Positions 28,001 through 35,534 of a DNA stretch of 64,000 nt are shown in pieces. The notes beneath the pieces were generated by a model. The model worked only from the letters and a program-made list of their open reading frames with translations. It was not told the DNA's origin and ran no database searches. Location: NCBI RefSeq assembly GCF_000013765.1, contig NC_007954.1:1798001-1862000 (forward strand). The letters are read 5' to 3'. Within the stretch, counting starts at the first letter, position 1; each line of letters opens with the position of its first letter. A program made the position numbers and the translations under genes. This DNA is from Shewanella denitrificans OS217 (GTDB lineage: Bacteria; Pseudomonadota; Gammaproteobacteria; Enterobacterales; Shewanellaceae).

Positions 28001-28564
28001 AAGCAATACACCTCGGGTCGATTAAAGGACGTACACCCCACCGAGCGCGGTAAAACCGCCAAAGCAGCGGGGCTTGTGGTGGCAACCCGAGTGATGCTCA
28101 CCAAGCGCGGCGCCAAGATGGGGCTGGTGACTTTAGATGATAAGAGCGCGCGGCTTGAGGTGATGTTATTTACCGAAGCCTTTGAGAAGTTTAATCATCT
28201 GCTGGAAAAAGATCGCATCTTAATCTGCGAAGGCGAGGTCAGCTATGATGATTTTGCCGGCGGCAATCGCATGACGGCGCGCAATATCATCGACATAGGT
28301 GAGGCAAGGAGTCATTTTGCCCGCGCCGTTGAGCTTAGGTTAGCGGCAGAGCGAGTACCAGATGAAGCTTGGCTTGAGCAATTTAAAGCGACCCTTGAGC
28401 CTTGGAAAGGGGGCGCTGTGCCTGTGGTGATTGATTATATGCAAGAAGGCACACGGGCAAGTTTCACCTTAGGGGCAGCATGGCAGGTGAATCCCAGTGA
28501 TGAGCTTATGTTAGCTCTGGAGTCCTTGTTAGGCTCTGAAAATGTTAAACTTAAATTTGATTAG
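25085..28564 (+). CDS. dnaE: DNA polymerase III alpha subunit
   Basis: DnaE is the replicative polymerase. The N-terminal PHP domain starts with FVHLRVHSDFSMTDGVAK. The palm holds GPGRGSGAGSLVAY and the catalytic MPDFDVDFCMDRRDE, with two essential Asp residues. YQEQVMQIAQ and GGADMLRRAMGKKKPEEM lie in the fingers. A C-terminal OB-fold contains MGLVTLDDKSARLEVMLF. The length of 1159 residues equals the usual size of about 1160. In E. coli accA comes next; here tilS does. Confidence 0.98.
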   Translation: MTDPRFVHLRVHSDFSMTDGVAKVKPILAEAERQGMAAIALTDQNNFCGLVKFYGGCHNAGIKPIVGADFWMQVPGFDKELCALTIIAMDNHGYQNLTQIISQAYLRGQINGRVVIDQDWLVTYNQGILVLSGAKEGDVGKALLKGNLPQVDSLIQFYQTHFDGRYFLELIRTGRSDEERYLHMAVNLAKERDLPVVATNQVVFLKADDFESHEIRVAISDGYTLADPRRPKTYSAEQYLRSEEEMCALFSDIPSALSNSVEIAKRCNVTIRLYEYFLPNFPTGDLSTEDFLVVVSEKGLEERLEFLFPDEQVRAQRRGEYDERLAIELKVINQMGFPGYFLIVMEFIQWGKDNGIPVGPGRGSGAGSLVAYALKITDLDPLEFDLLFERFLNPERVSMPDFDVDFCMDRRDEVIDHVADLYGREAVSQIITFGTMAAKAVVRDVGRVLGHPYGFVDRISKLIPAEPGMTLAKAFEVEPALQESYDGDEDVKELIDMCRRLEGVTRNAGKHAGGVVIAPTKITDFSPLYCDAEGNNPVTQFDKNDVETAGLVKFDFLGLRTLTIIDWALEMVNKVQLQNGLDPIRIEAIPLDDPKCFKLLQRYETTAVFQLESRGMKDLIKRLQPDCFEDMIALVALFRPGPLQSGMVDNFIERKHGREEVSYPDAQYQHESLRELLSPTYGIILYQEQVMQIAQVLSGYTLGGADMLRRAMGKKKPEEMAKQRGTFKEGAINNGIDGELSMKIFDLVEKFAGYGFNKSHSAAYALVSYQTLWLKTHFPAQFMAAVMSADMDNTDKIVTLVDECERMGLPLIPPDVNKGLFKFTVDEAFNIVYGIGAIKGVGEGPVESILEARVNGPFTDLFDFCARVDLKKLNKRIIEKLICAGALDSLGPHRASMMATLPQAISAAAQHAKAEAIGQHDMFGLLNSEPEDNKQQFVECMPWPDKIWLEGERDTLGLYLTGHPINQYLKELKQYTSGRLKDVHPTERGKTAKAAGLVVATRVMLTKRGAKMGLVTLDDKSARLEVMLFTEAFEKFNHLLEKDRILICEGEVSYDDFAGGNRMTARNIIDIGEARSHFARAVELRLAAERVPDEAWLEQFKATLEPWKGGAVPVVIDYMQEGTRASFTLGAAWQVNPSDELMLALESLLGSENVKLKFD

Positions 28565-28661
28565 TGAAGCCGAGCTAGGGATTACATTTAGTGCCACCGA
28601 GTGAACATTTCTGTTAGGGTTAACCTACTTAAGTACTAGCCTAACACTGAGGTGGGCTTAG

Positions 28662-30092
28662 ATGAATAACACAGACATTTGCGCCAACATAGCGCGCCTT
28701 GCACTGCCATTACTGACGCACTGTGCTTCTAAACCAGCAGCTAAACTAGTGCTGGCTTACAGCGGCGGCGTTGACTCAGAAGTGCTCGCCGCAGGCTTAA
28801 GCTTATTCAGTCAATTTCATCCCGAGATAGATTGCCGCTTATTGCATGTACATCATGGTCTCAGTGCCCACGCCGATAGCTGGACTGAACACTGCCGTAA
28901 GCGCGCTGCCTTTTATGGCTTGCCACTCATAGTCGAGAAAGTCTCAGTGCAAAAAGGCAAGCGTGAAAGCTTAGAAGCCAAGGCCAGAGCCGCCCGCTAT
29001 CATGCCATCGCTCAGCATTTACATCAGAATGATATTTTGCTCACCGCACACCATGAAGACGATCAGCTCGAGACCTTGTTACTGGCGCTAAAGCGAGGCC
29101 AAGGCCCTAAAGGATTAGCCGCCATGGGGGAGTGTCAGCGAAAGGACCATTATTGGCTACTACGGCCCTTGCTCAGTGTTTCACGGCAGCAGATAGAAGC
29201 CTTAGCGGCATCAGAAGCCCTAGTTCATATCGAAGATGACAGTAATCAAGATGACAGTTTTGATAGAAACTTCCTTCGCCTCGAAATCATCCCCGCCCTT
29301 AAGCGCCGCTGGCCAAGCTATGCCCAAACGGCCAGTCGCAGTGCTAGGTTATGCGCCGAGCAGCAGGCGGCCATAGAAGAAGAGGCTGCGTCGAGATTGC
29401 AGCCCTACTTGGATGAAACCACGCCATTGGAGGGGACAGGGTTTAGCCTCGCGGATTTTTCATCTGAGAGTCTCATTTGGCAAAAACTGCTATTTCGAAG
29501 CTACCTCAGCAGCTTAGGTTTAGCCGCGCCTTCTTCATCACAGCTAGATCAAATTATTCAGCAGCAGTTATTAGCCAAAGAAGATGCCAAGCTCAGTGTA
29601 GATTGCGAGCAATACCAAGTGAAACGCTTCGCGGGTAAAGCTTTTGCGGTCGCCAGAGCCACAGCCTCCACTGACGCAGAGAAAGCTTGCTTATTGCAGC
29701 AATTATTGGCTGTGATTAATGGGGATAAAACTTGCGTTAATATTCCTAAATCCTTTTTTTTTAGCCAGAATAAGACTCAAGTCGCACCCAAATGGACATT
29801 GAGCATCAGTGCCACCGGTATACGTTTAGCCTTACCCCGTGATTTAGCTTCGGTGAGTATTAAATATGGCGCGCCAAGCAGTGTTAAATGTCAGCCACAT
29901 TTTCGCCCTAAGGGCCGCGAGCTTAAAAAGTTGTGGCAAGAGTTACAGATCCCACCTTGGCGCCGCGCCCAAGTGCCCTTGATCTATTATGGTGAGCATC
30001 TTGTTGCGGCAGTGGGGTTTTGGGTAGACAAAGCCTATTTGGCCAAAGGCGACGACTTAGGGGTACAGGTGGCGCTAGAAGCACTCAGATAA
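28662..30092 (+). CDS. tilS: tRNA(Ile)-lysidine synthase TilS
   Basis: TilS adds lysine to C34 of tRNA-Ile(CAU), changing its specificity from AUG to AUA. The ATP-pyrophosphatase loop is LAYSGGVDSEVLAAG near residue 30, followed by HVHHGLSAHADSW, TAHHEDDQLETLLLALKRG and EDDSNQDDSFDRNFLR. The C-terminal TilS domain ends with KLWQELQIPPWRRAQVPLIYY. The 476 residues are a little longer than E. coli (432). It lies 97 bases after dnaE. Confidence 0.96.
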   Translation: MNNTDICANIARLALPLLTHCASKPAAKLVLAYSGGVDSEVLAAGLSLFSQFHPEIDCRLLHVHHGLSAHADSWTEHCRKRAAFYGLPLIVEKVSVQKGKRESLEAKARAARYHAIAQHLHQNDILLTAHHEDDQLETLLLALKRGQGPKGLAAMGECQRKDHYWLLRPLLSVSRQQIEALAASEALVHIEDDSNQDDSFDRNFLRLEIIPALKRRWPSYAQTASRSARLCAEQQAAIEEEAASRLQPYLDETTPLEGTGFSLADFSSESLIWQKLLFRSYLSSLGLAAPSSSQLDQIIQQQLLAKEDAKLSVDCEQYQVKRFAGKAFAVARATASTDAEKACLLQQLLAVINGDKTCVNIPKSFFFSQNKTQVAPKWTLSISATGIRLALPRDLASVSIKYGAPSSVKCQPHFRPKGRELKKLWQELQIPPWRRAQVPLIYYGEHLVAAVGFWVDKAYLAKGDDLGVQVALEALR

Positions 30093-30198
30093 GTGGCTAA
30101 TCATCACTCAATGAGAGCAAAAGTATTGCCTAAAAGACCGCTGTTGATCGTCTATTGAGCAGTTGGGCATTTTTATGTGATTAATATGCGATTAGCCC

Positions 30199-30227
30199 TT
30201 TACATAGTGAGGTGAGATAGCTATTAT
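30199..30227 (+). promoter_or_regulatory. Promoter of the tRNA-Ser gene
   Basis: TTTACA (30199-30204) and TATTAT (30222-30227) are separated by exactly 17 bases, 12 bases before the mature tRNA start. This is a good sigma-70 match in the right place. Confidence 0.7.
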
Positions 30228-30238
30228 CTCGCTCGTTC

Positions 30239-30329
30239 GGAGGGATGGCAGAGTGGTCGAATGCACCGGTCTTGAAAACCGGCAAGGGTTTATAGCCCTT
30301 CTAGGGTTCAAATCCCTATCCCTCCGCCA
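30239..30329 (+). tRNA. tRNA-Ser (anticodon TGA)
   Basis: The acceptor stem GGAGGGA pairs with TCCCTCC, followed by discriminator G and an encoded CCA. The anticodon arm is CCGGT-CTTGAAA-ACCGG, with anticodon TGA at 30273-30275. A long variable arm (CAAGGGTTTATAGCCCTT) marks it as class II serine, and the T-arm is TAGGG-TTCAAAT-CCCTA. It reads UCA and, by wobble, other UCN codons. A strong terminator follows directly. Confidence 0.97.
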
Positions 30330-30335
30330 CATTCA

Positions 30336-30375
30336 ACAAAAAAGCCTTATCAGAAATGATAAGGCTTTTTTGTTG
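30336..30375 (+). terminator. Intrinsic terminator after tRNA-Ser
   Basis: Two 17-base arms, ACAAAAAAGCCTTATCA and its complement, pair around GAAA, and the right arm ends in a T-run. The right half (TGATAAGGCTTTTTTGTT) recurs exactly at 31837-31854 between the second and third tRNA-like repeats, showing that the whole tRNA-plus-terminator unit has been partly duplicated. Confidence 0.92.
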
Positions 30376-30418
30376 GGCGAAGGAAAGGGATTTGAACCCA
30401 AGGGTTCCTTTTTATTAG
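30376..30418 (-). repeat. tRNA-Ser-like degenerate repeat, copy 1 (split by IS3 element)
   Basis: Read on the minus strand, this carries the 3' half of a tRNA-Ser-like sequence: AAGGAACCC, GGGTTCAAATCCC (T-arm) and CCTTCGCC. Its 5' half, CGGAGGGATAGCTT, lies at 31678-31694 beyond the inserted IS. Joined, it gives an acceptor-like pairing of GGAGGGA with TTCCTTC through G-T pairs. There is no proper anticodon arm, so it is not a working tRNA. Confidence 0.75.
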
Positions 30419-30447
30419 TGTAATGGTCAAGTTTTTCTGGAGAGATT

Positions 30448-31299
30448 TTAAGCCGCTTTTTTTAACTCATTATATTTTTGATGTGGCGTCTTATAATCTA
30501 TTGCCGAATGTCTGCGTTTGTAATTGTAGAACTGAATATATTGCTCAACCACGCTCACTACTGCGCTGTGATTTATAAATGCTAAATGGTTTAATCTTTC
30601 AGTCTTTAAACTCCTAAAAAATCGTTCCATCACCGCATTATCCCAGCAATTGCCTCTACGACTCATGCTTTGCTCGATACCTAAGTGTTTTAGCCGCTCT
30701 CTAAACACTTTGGCTGAGTACTGACAGCCCTGGTCGGAGTGAAACATCAATGCCTGTGTATTGGGCCTCTTACGTTGTATCGCGTTATTTAAGGCCGCTG
30801 TCGCTAATGCTGCATTGGGTTGACTTGATAAAGCATATCCAACGATCTCTTTGGTTCCTAAATCAAGCACACAGGCTAAATAACTCCAGCCTTGATGTGA
30901 TTTTATATAGGTAATATCACCAACCCAGTGAGTATTATAAGTCGTAGGATTAAACTGTCGTCTAAGCAAATTAGGGGCGTAAACTTGCTCCTCACCTTGG
31001 TTAGGATAGTAATGCTTTTTCTTTGGCCTAATCGCCCTTAGCCCCAAGTTTTTCATGACCGTAGAAATAGCGTAAACACCTACTCTACAATCTAAATCAA
31101 GTAGTTCAGCCTGTATTCTTCGTTTGCCATAAGTAGAGTAAGAATCAGTGAAAACTTCCTCAACCAACTGCATAACTGACTGTTTCTTAATACTTAACGG
31201 TATTGGTTTATAATAAAAACTACTGCAATTTATTTCGAAGGCGCGACATAACTCATTCACTTTAAACTCGGGGTTTGCTTTCTTTACTTCGCACATCAT
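30448..31299 (-). CDS. IS3-family transposase OrfB (DDE integrase)
   Basis: This 283-residue protein holds the catalytic rve domain. The DDE triad is visible in HWVGDITYIKS (Asp), LMFHSDQGCQYSA (Asp) and CWDNAVMERFFRSLKTE (Glu). The N-terminal HTH_21 region includes STYGKRRIQAEL. Its ATG overlaps the orfA stop codon by 4 bases (ATGA), so it is made by reinitiation or by frameshifting on the nearby TTAAAA to give the OrfAB fusion. Confidence 0.95.
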   Translation of the reverse strand: MMCEVKKANPEFKVNELCRAFEINCSSFYYKPIPLSIKKQSVMQLVEEVFTDSYSTYGKRRIQAELLDLDCRVGVYAISTVMKNLGLRAIRPKKKHYYPNQGEEQVYAPNLLRRQFNPTTYNTHWVGDITYIKSHQGWSYLACVLDLGTKEIVGYALSSQPNAALATAALNNAIQRKRPNTQALMFHSDQGCQYSAKVFRERLKHLGIEQSMSRRGNCWDNAVMERFFRSLKTERLNHLAFINHSAVVSVVEQYIQFYNYKRRHSAIDYKTPHQKYNELKKAA

Positions 31300-31607
31300 T
31301 TTAAGTTTTGATTGTCTCGAATGAAGAAAGCTGCAGCCTTTTTTAAGATATCATTATCCCTCATGGCTTGTTTTAGTTGGGCTTCTAGAAGCTGTATTCT
31401 TCGTTGGTCTTCAGTTAATGCTTTGGCATTTTCTGGGGTTTTACCGGCTAATTCAGCTTGATACTGTACTTTCCATCTAGACACCGCAGATTTACCGGCA
31501 CCTGACATATCTTCAATTTGCTTGTTCGTGTAACCCTGTTCGACCATCAGCTTGGCATATTCTAATTTTTGAAGAGGGCTGATATGGACTGCGCTTTTTC
31601 TAGTCAT
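31296..31607 (-). CDS. IS3-family transposase OrfA (helix-turn-helix)
   Basis: This 103-residue protein provides DNA binding. A helix-turn-helix lies at about residues 10-50 (EYAKLMVEQGYTNKQIED, then GKSAVSRWKVQYQ), and a leucine-zipper-like helix follows (QRRIQLLEAQLKQAMRD). It ends in KKAAAFFIRDNQ, as usual for this group. It overlaps orfB by 4 bases. Confidence 0.94.
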   Translation of the reverse strand: MTRKSAVHISPLQKLEYAKLMVEQGYTNKQIEDMSGAGKSAVSRWKVQYQAELAGKTPENAKALTEDQRRIQLLEAQLKQAMRDNDILKKAAAFFIRDNQNLK

Positions 31608-31732
31608 GTTTAATACCGATAAGATTTTGTGTATTTTAAGCTGAAAATCACTCCAGTTTCATTAGACCATTACATAGAGAAAGCTATCCCTCCGAAAGAT
31701 CACAAGCAAACATAAACAGAAAATCTTGTTTT

Positions 31733-31808
31733 TGGCGAAGGAAAGGGATTTGAACCCAAGGGTTCCTCTTACTTTTTGTCATCAAGTGCAAGCTAAGCTA
31801 TCCCTCCG
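31733..31808 (-). repeat. tRNA-Ser-like degenerate repeat, copy 2
   Basis: On the minus strand this 76-base unit starts CGGAGGGATAGCTTAGC, has a short ACTT/AAGT arm in the middle, a T-arm-like GGGTTCAAATCCC, and ends CCTTCGCCA with an encoded CCA. The acceptor halves GGAGGGA and TTCCTTC can pair with three G-T pairs. The class II variable arm and a proper anticodon loop are missing. It is the best preserved of the four copies. Confidence 0.8.
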
Positions 31809-31876
31809 ATACATCAAAAGCAAAAGCTGACAGCAATGATAAGGCTTTTTTGTTTTGGCCCTACTAGCTGAAAAGA

Positions 31877-31947
31877 GTGGGAGCAGGGATTTAAACCTAG
31901 GGTTCCTTTTTCTCCTTGTTAAAAAGTGCAAGCTTAGCTTTCCCTCA
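31877..31947 (-). repeat. tRNA-Ser-like degenerate repeat, copy 3
   Basis: The minus strand reads GAGGGAAAGCTAAGCTTGCAC, then AAAGGAACCCTAGG, TTTAAATCCCTGCTCCCAC. It aligns with copy 2 along its whole length but has lost the acceptor pairing. The gap between copies 2 and 3 contains a second copy of half the tRNA terminator. Confidence 0.7.
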
Positions 31948-32009
31948 GAAAAATAAATCAATAATTCACAGTTGAAAAATAAAAAGATACTTCTTTTCTT
32001 TTTGTTCAG

Positions 32010-32147
32010 GTGATAAATTATTGGTTAGGCAGCTATGTGGAGGAAAACAAGGCTTCAGTTGATTATATTATCCTCACTTACATATGTGCTATAGAATGGT
32101 TCGATGAAAAGGAATTTCAATCAAAAGCTCATCATGACTCAATATAA
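32010..32147 (+). pseudogene. Possible gene remnant, 45 codons
   Basis: A GTG-started frame reads MINYWLGSYVEENKASV, then DYIILTYICAIEWFDEKEF, and stops at 32147. The composition looks like real protein rather than chance, and the frame is open back to 31983. I do not recognise the family and there is no good ribosome site, so I read it as the tail of a gene whose front is gone. The rest of the 31675-32372 gap holds only the repeats and no other convincing gene. Confidence 0.3.
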
Positions 32148-32372
32148 ATTGTTTAAAAATCGCTCTACAGCCCAAAGTTATCATAAAAATTAGCTATAGC
32201 ATCATGATGCAGATAAATTAATCTGGACTGGACTTCAGCCAAGTCAAACAATCAATGTATGTCTTGCAAGCTGCGCGACGCATAAAGACTGAAACTTTAT
32301 ATTGCACAGAACTAAGATCTGGTTTTCAGGGCTAGAGTTTTGATAAAATAAAAAATTAAGGAAAAAAGACCT

Positions 32373-33317
32373 ATGAATCCAATTATTAAAGCGCAGCTAG
32401 ATACGTTTAAAGAAAAGAACCCAAATTCAACTTTTACCGAATCAGACTTCTTTGAGGTTATGTCAATTTTTTCGTTGGAAAATGGAATTCTTGGAGAAAA
32501 CATCGACCCCTTTAGAGCTCATTTAAAAGGGAATGAATTTGGTATAGATGGTGTTGCCATTTCTATTCAGGGAACACTTTGTACTGATGCTGATGAGGCG
32601 GAAGATATCCTATCTATAGGAAAAAATCATACCTCAGATTTTCGTTTTTATCAGTCGAAAACGTCAGACAGTCTGGATTACGGTAATATTTCAAAATTTT
32701 TAGATGCGGTACATGATTTTTTTACTAATAAAAGATTAGTAAAAGGTACGCAATTAGAAAGTCTGGTTGAAGTAAAAGATAAAATATACGAGAAGGCCGC
32801 TAAAACTAGTCCTTCATTGAGATGTTACTACTGTACGACAGGATCTGGTCAAGTTTCAGATGTGATACAACAATTGATAGCAACAAACAAAACTCGATTA
32901 GTTGAGTTAAATATATTTGATCAAATACACATCGAATGTGTAGGTGCTAAAATAATTCAAAATGGTTTTAGATCTGCGACCAATTCATCATCTGCAAAAT
33001 TAAACTTTCAAAAAGCAATAACTATGCCTGCTCACGAGAAAGTTGACGAAGCATATATAGGGTATGTACCAGCGTCTGAAATTTTAGCAATATCTCTTGG
33101 TGAGGCTGATGCTGAAGGGATTCGACACATAAATAGAGCATTATTCTACGATAATGTTAGAGACTTTAATCCAGAGTCAGAAATAAATAAATCAATTATC
33201 TCTGAATTAGAGTCAGGTGATAACGCTTCATTTGTTTTCAAAAATAACGGTATAACTGTAGTCTCTAAAAGTATAGATAGAAAAGGTGATATTTTTACGA
33301 TTGAAGATCCCGAATTC
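32373..33317 (+). pseudogene. AIPR family protein, N-terminal part (interrupted by IS30-family element)
   Basis: The frame begins MNPIIKAQLDTFKEKNP after AAGGAAAAAAG and runs 315 residues before an IS30-family element cuts it. It shows the AIPR (abortive infection/phage resistance) pattern: NRALFYDNVRDFNPESEINK followed by FVFKNNGITVVSKSI and FTIEDPEF. The expected next motif, YQIVNGCQT, lies on the far side of the IS. The truncated frame ends at 33347 after reading about 10 codons of IS sequence. AIPR proteins are tied to phage defence mainly by name and context; the mechanism is not known. Confidence 0.85.
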
Positions 33318-34382
33318 AACTCCGAAGTGCGACACTTACCAAATTAAGCGGCTAATTGTTTAAACACAACAGCTGGCTGCTTAAACTTCAAACATTTCTT
33401 AGGTCTGTAATTAATCCTGTTCTGGGCAAATAAGATGATGGCGTCGCTTACTGTCCTTAAGTCAGTCCCTTTTTTTACATACTGCCTTAATAAACCGTTG
33501 GCATTTTCATTGGCGCCACGTTCCCAAGAACTATACGGATGAGCAAAGTAAAACGAGGTATCTAGCGCGTTGGCTATGACTTCATGATGAGCGAATTCAC
33601 GACCATTATCGGCAGTTATAGTGTGCACATATTGCTTATAGGGCATCAATAATTCGATAGTCGCTTTAGTCACATCTTCAGCAGATTTTGAGGCCACTTT
33701 CTTTATTAAATAAAAACGGGTCTTTCGCTCTAAAATTGTCACGATTGAACCTGTCCCATGCTTGCCTAATACGGTATCGATTTCCCAATCACCAAAACGC
33801 TCACGGGTATCAACGATGGCAGGTCTAGAGTCGATAGAGGTACCATTTTTAATCGCTGGCGCTTTCTCTTTTTTACCTCTGCGATAGCGCTTATGACCCT
33901 GCCGTAGGTGGCGATATAGCTTGCCGCCTTGACGTTTATTTCTTGCCACAAAGCGGTAAATCCATTCATGACTAACCGCTTGGTTCATGCCCGATAACAC
34001 CCGTGAAATCTGCTCTGGGCTCCAATCATGTTGCAGTAGGAAGCGGACGACGTTTATTCTTGTATCGGGGATCGTATATTTGGCTGAATGACGCCGCATC
34101 TTACACGCACTGGCTTGAGCGCTGTCAGGACAATAACCCTGCAGGGCATGACAACGTTTTAGTTCTCGATAGACAGTCGCACGATGACAATTGATAGCTT
34201 TTGCAATCAAAGTTATCGAAATACCCTGGTCTAAAAGGACTGAAATCTGATATCTTCTTCCCTCAGTCAACTGCTGATAACTCATAGTGATACTCTTTTT
34301 TCTTTGGCGAGATAAAGCCTACCACTTTCAGCAGTTGGCTTCTTCTACGCCTCAATTAAGAGTGTCGCAGTTATTATCTGAA
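33315..34382 (-). mobile_element. IS30-family insertion sequence
   Basis: The outer ends are TTCAACTCCGAAGTGCGACA on the left and TTCAGATAATAACTGCGACA on the right (read inward), about 16 of 22 positions matching. The element is about 1068 bp and carries one IS30-type transposase. GAATTC is present at both junctions, so the exact ends and target duplication cannot be fixed within that hexamer. It is inserted in the AIPR gene. Confidence 0.88.
33344..34285 (-). CDS. IS30-family transposase
   Basis: The 313-residue protein begins with an HTH_38 domain (YQQLTEGRRYQISVLLDQGI and IAKAINCHRATVYRELKR). The catalytic region has GDWEIDTVLGKHGTGSIVT (first Asp), ITADNGREFAHHE (second Asp) and PYSSWERGANENANGLLRQ (Glu), all diagnostic for IS30. 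It appears full length and intact. Confidence 0.95.
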   Translation of the reverse strand: MSYQQLTEGRRYQISVLLDQGISITLIAKAINCHRATVYRELKRCHALQGYCPDSAQASACKMRRHSAKYTIPDTRINVVRFLLQHDWSPEQISRVLSGMNQAVSHEWIYRFVARNKRQGGKLYRHLRQGHKRYRRGKKEKAPAIKNGTSIDSRPAIVDTRERFGDWEIDTVLGKHGTGSIVTILERKTRFYLIKKVASKSAEDVTKATIELLMPYKQYVHTITADNGREFAHHEVIANALDTSFYFAHPYSSWERGANENANGLLRQYVKKGTDLRTVSDAIILFAQNRINYRPKKCLKFKQPAVVFKQLAA

Positions 34383-34387
34383 TTCGG

Positions 34388-35167
34388 GATTATCAAATTG
34401 TAAATGGGTGCCAAACCACCAATATCTTGGCTCATATTAGAGAAAAAGCTGAAAGTATTTCAGTTCCATTGCGATTAATCGGTTGTAGCGATGTTGATTT
34501 CGTGTCTAGTGTCATCATTGGCACTAATCGGCAAAATGAAGTTAAAGAAGATCAGTTTTGGGCGATGCGTCCATTTATGAAGGACTTAGAAGAATATTGT
34601 GCCTCCCAAAGCAGTGATAACAAGATATTTATTGAAAGACGAGATAATCAGTATCGAGACATTTCAATTGAACGTACACGAATTTTTAAACCTTCGGATT
34701 TGATGAAGGTTGCTGCAGCAATGTTCTTTTATCAACCGCATCGTGCAGCACGCGACCATAGAGGGATTAGAAGTGAGTTTTCTAACCGAATTTTTTCGGA
34801 TGGTCATAATGTCGAGCTTTATCATATCGCAGCTTTAGCACTGTATAAGTTTGACTTCCTAGTTCGTACGTCAAAGGTTGATAGGTCGCGAGTTATTTTC
34901 AGGTTTTATGCTTTATATGCTTTATTTAGAAAACATTGGAAAACGCCAAACATATTGGATGCATCGCCAAAATCGCAGAAAAATGTCAGAAACGAAGTAA
35001 TTGCTGTTTTAAATGATAATGATAAATTTTCAGCTCAAATTGAAGAGGTTGCTGGATATCTCGAACAAATAATATCTGAAGCAGATATTACCACTCGTGA
35101 AAAAATTCGAGATTACATCAGAACTGAAAGTGTAGTCGTTGAATTTAGTCGCAGATTATTTTCCTAA
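34388..35167 (+). pseudogene. AIPR family protein, C-terminal part
   Basis: Directly after the IS the frame reads DYQIVNGCQTTNILAHIREK, the AIPR hallmark, and continues to 35167. Together with the N-terminal part the ancestor was about 575 residues, a normal AIPR length. If the IS is removed by collapsing the repeated GAATTC, the two parts are one base out of frame, so either the insertion altered bases or a second lesion exists. No start or ribosome site is present for independent expression, although a TTG at 34427 is in frame. Confidence 0.85.
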
Positions 35168-35286
35168 AAAGGAGGGTTGGTAGCTTAATGTCATCAATCG
35201 TATTCAGTCAATGTCGTGTATAGAAAATAGATGTGATCTGGCTGTTTATCATGCCTGAAAAATATTTATATGTTTGATTATATTGT

Positions 35287-35353
35287 GGACGGAAAGGGAT
35301 CTGGGATTTGAATCCAAGGTGTCCTTTCATGAGAGGCTAAGTTATTCATCCTT
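35287..35353 (-). repeat. tRNA-Ser-like degenerate repeat, copy 4
   Basis: On the minus strand it reads AAGGATGAATAACTTAGCC, then AAAGGACACCTTGG and ATTCAAATCCCAGATCCC, ending CTTTCCGTCC. It is the most diverged copy but keeps the order of copies 1-3 and the same orientation. It lies 120 bases after the AIPR gene, so copies 3 and 4 bracket that gene. The surrounding gap 35168-35534 holds no gene. Confidence 0.55.
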
Positions 35354-35534
35354 TTCTTTCAACAGTGATCAGGAAAAATGCTTGATGCTGGTTTGCCTAG
35401 TTGTCTTTATCAACACGTTTTGAGGATGGTCGTAAACGAAATACGCCTATAAGCATAGGTGTAAGATGTTAGTTAGACAAATATGACTATAATGTATTGG
35501 TTGAAACTCAATCAAAATGATAAAGGTGAATCTT

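Larger units (their letters stand above)
30419..31674 (-). mobile_element. IS3-family insertion sequence, complete
   Basis: The ends are imperfect inverted repeats of about 30 bp. The left end begins TGTAATGGTCAAG and the right end reads TGTAATGGTCTAATG on the opposite strand, and both carry CTGGAGNGATTT further in. A 3-bp target duplication, TAG, flanks it (30416-30418 and 31675-31677). The element is 1256 bp and holds orfA and orfB in the standard overlap, so it looks intact and possibly active. It landed inside tRNA-like repeat copy 1. Confidence 0.93.

Noticed and set aside
30376..31947. Additional functional tRNA genes next to tRNA-Ser
   Set aside because: The repeats lack an anticodon arm with a 7-base loop and the class II variable arm, and their acceptor pairing relies on G-T pairs or is lost.
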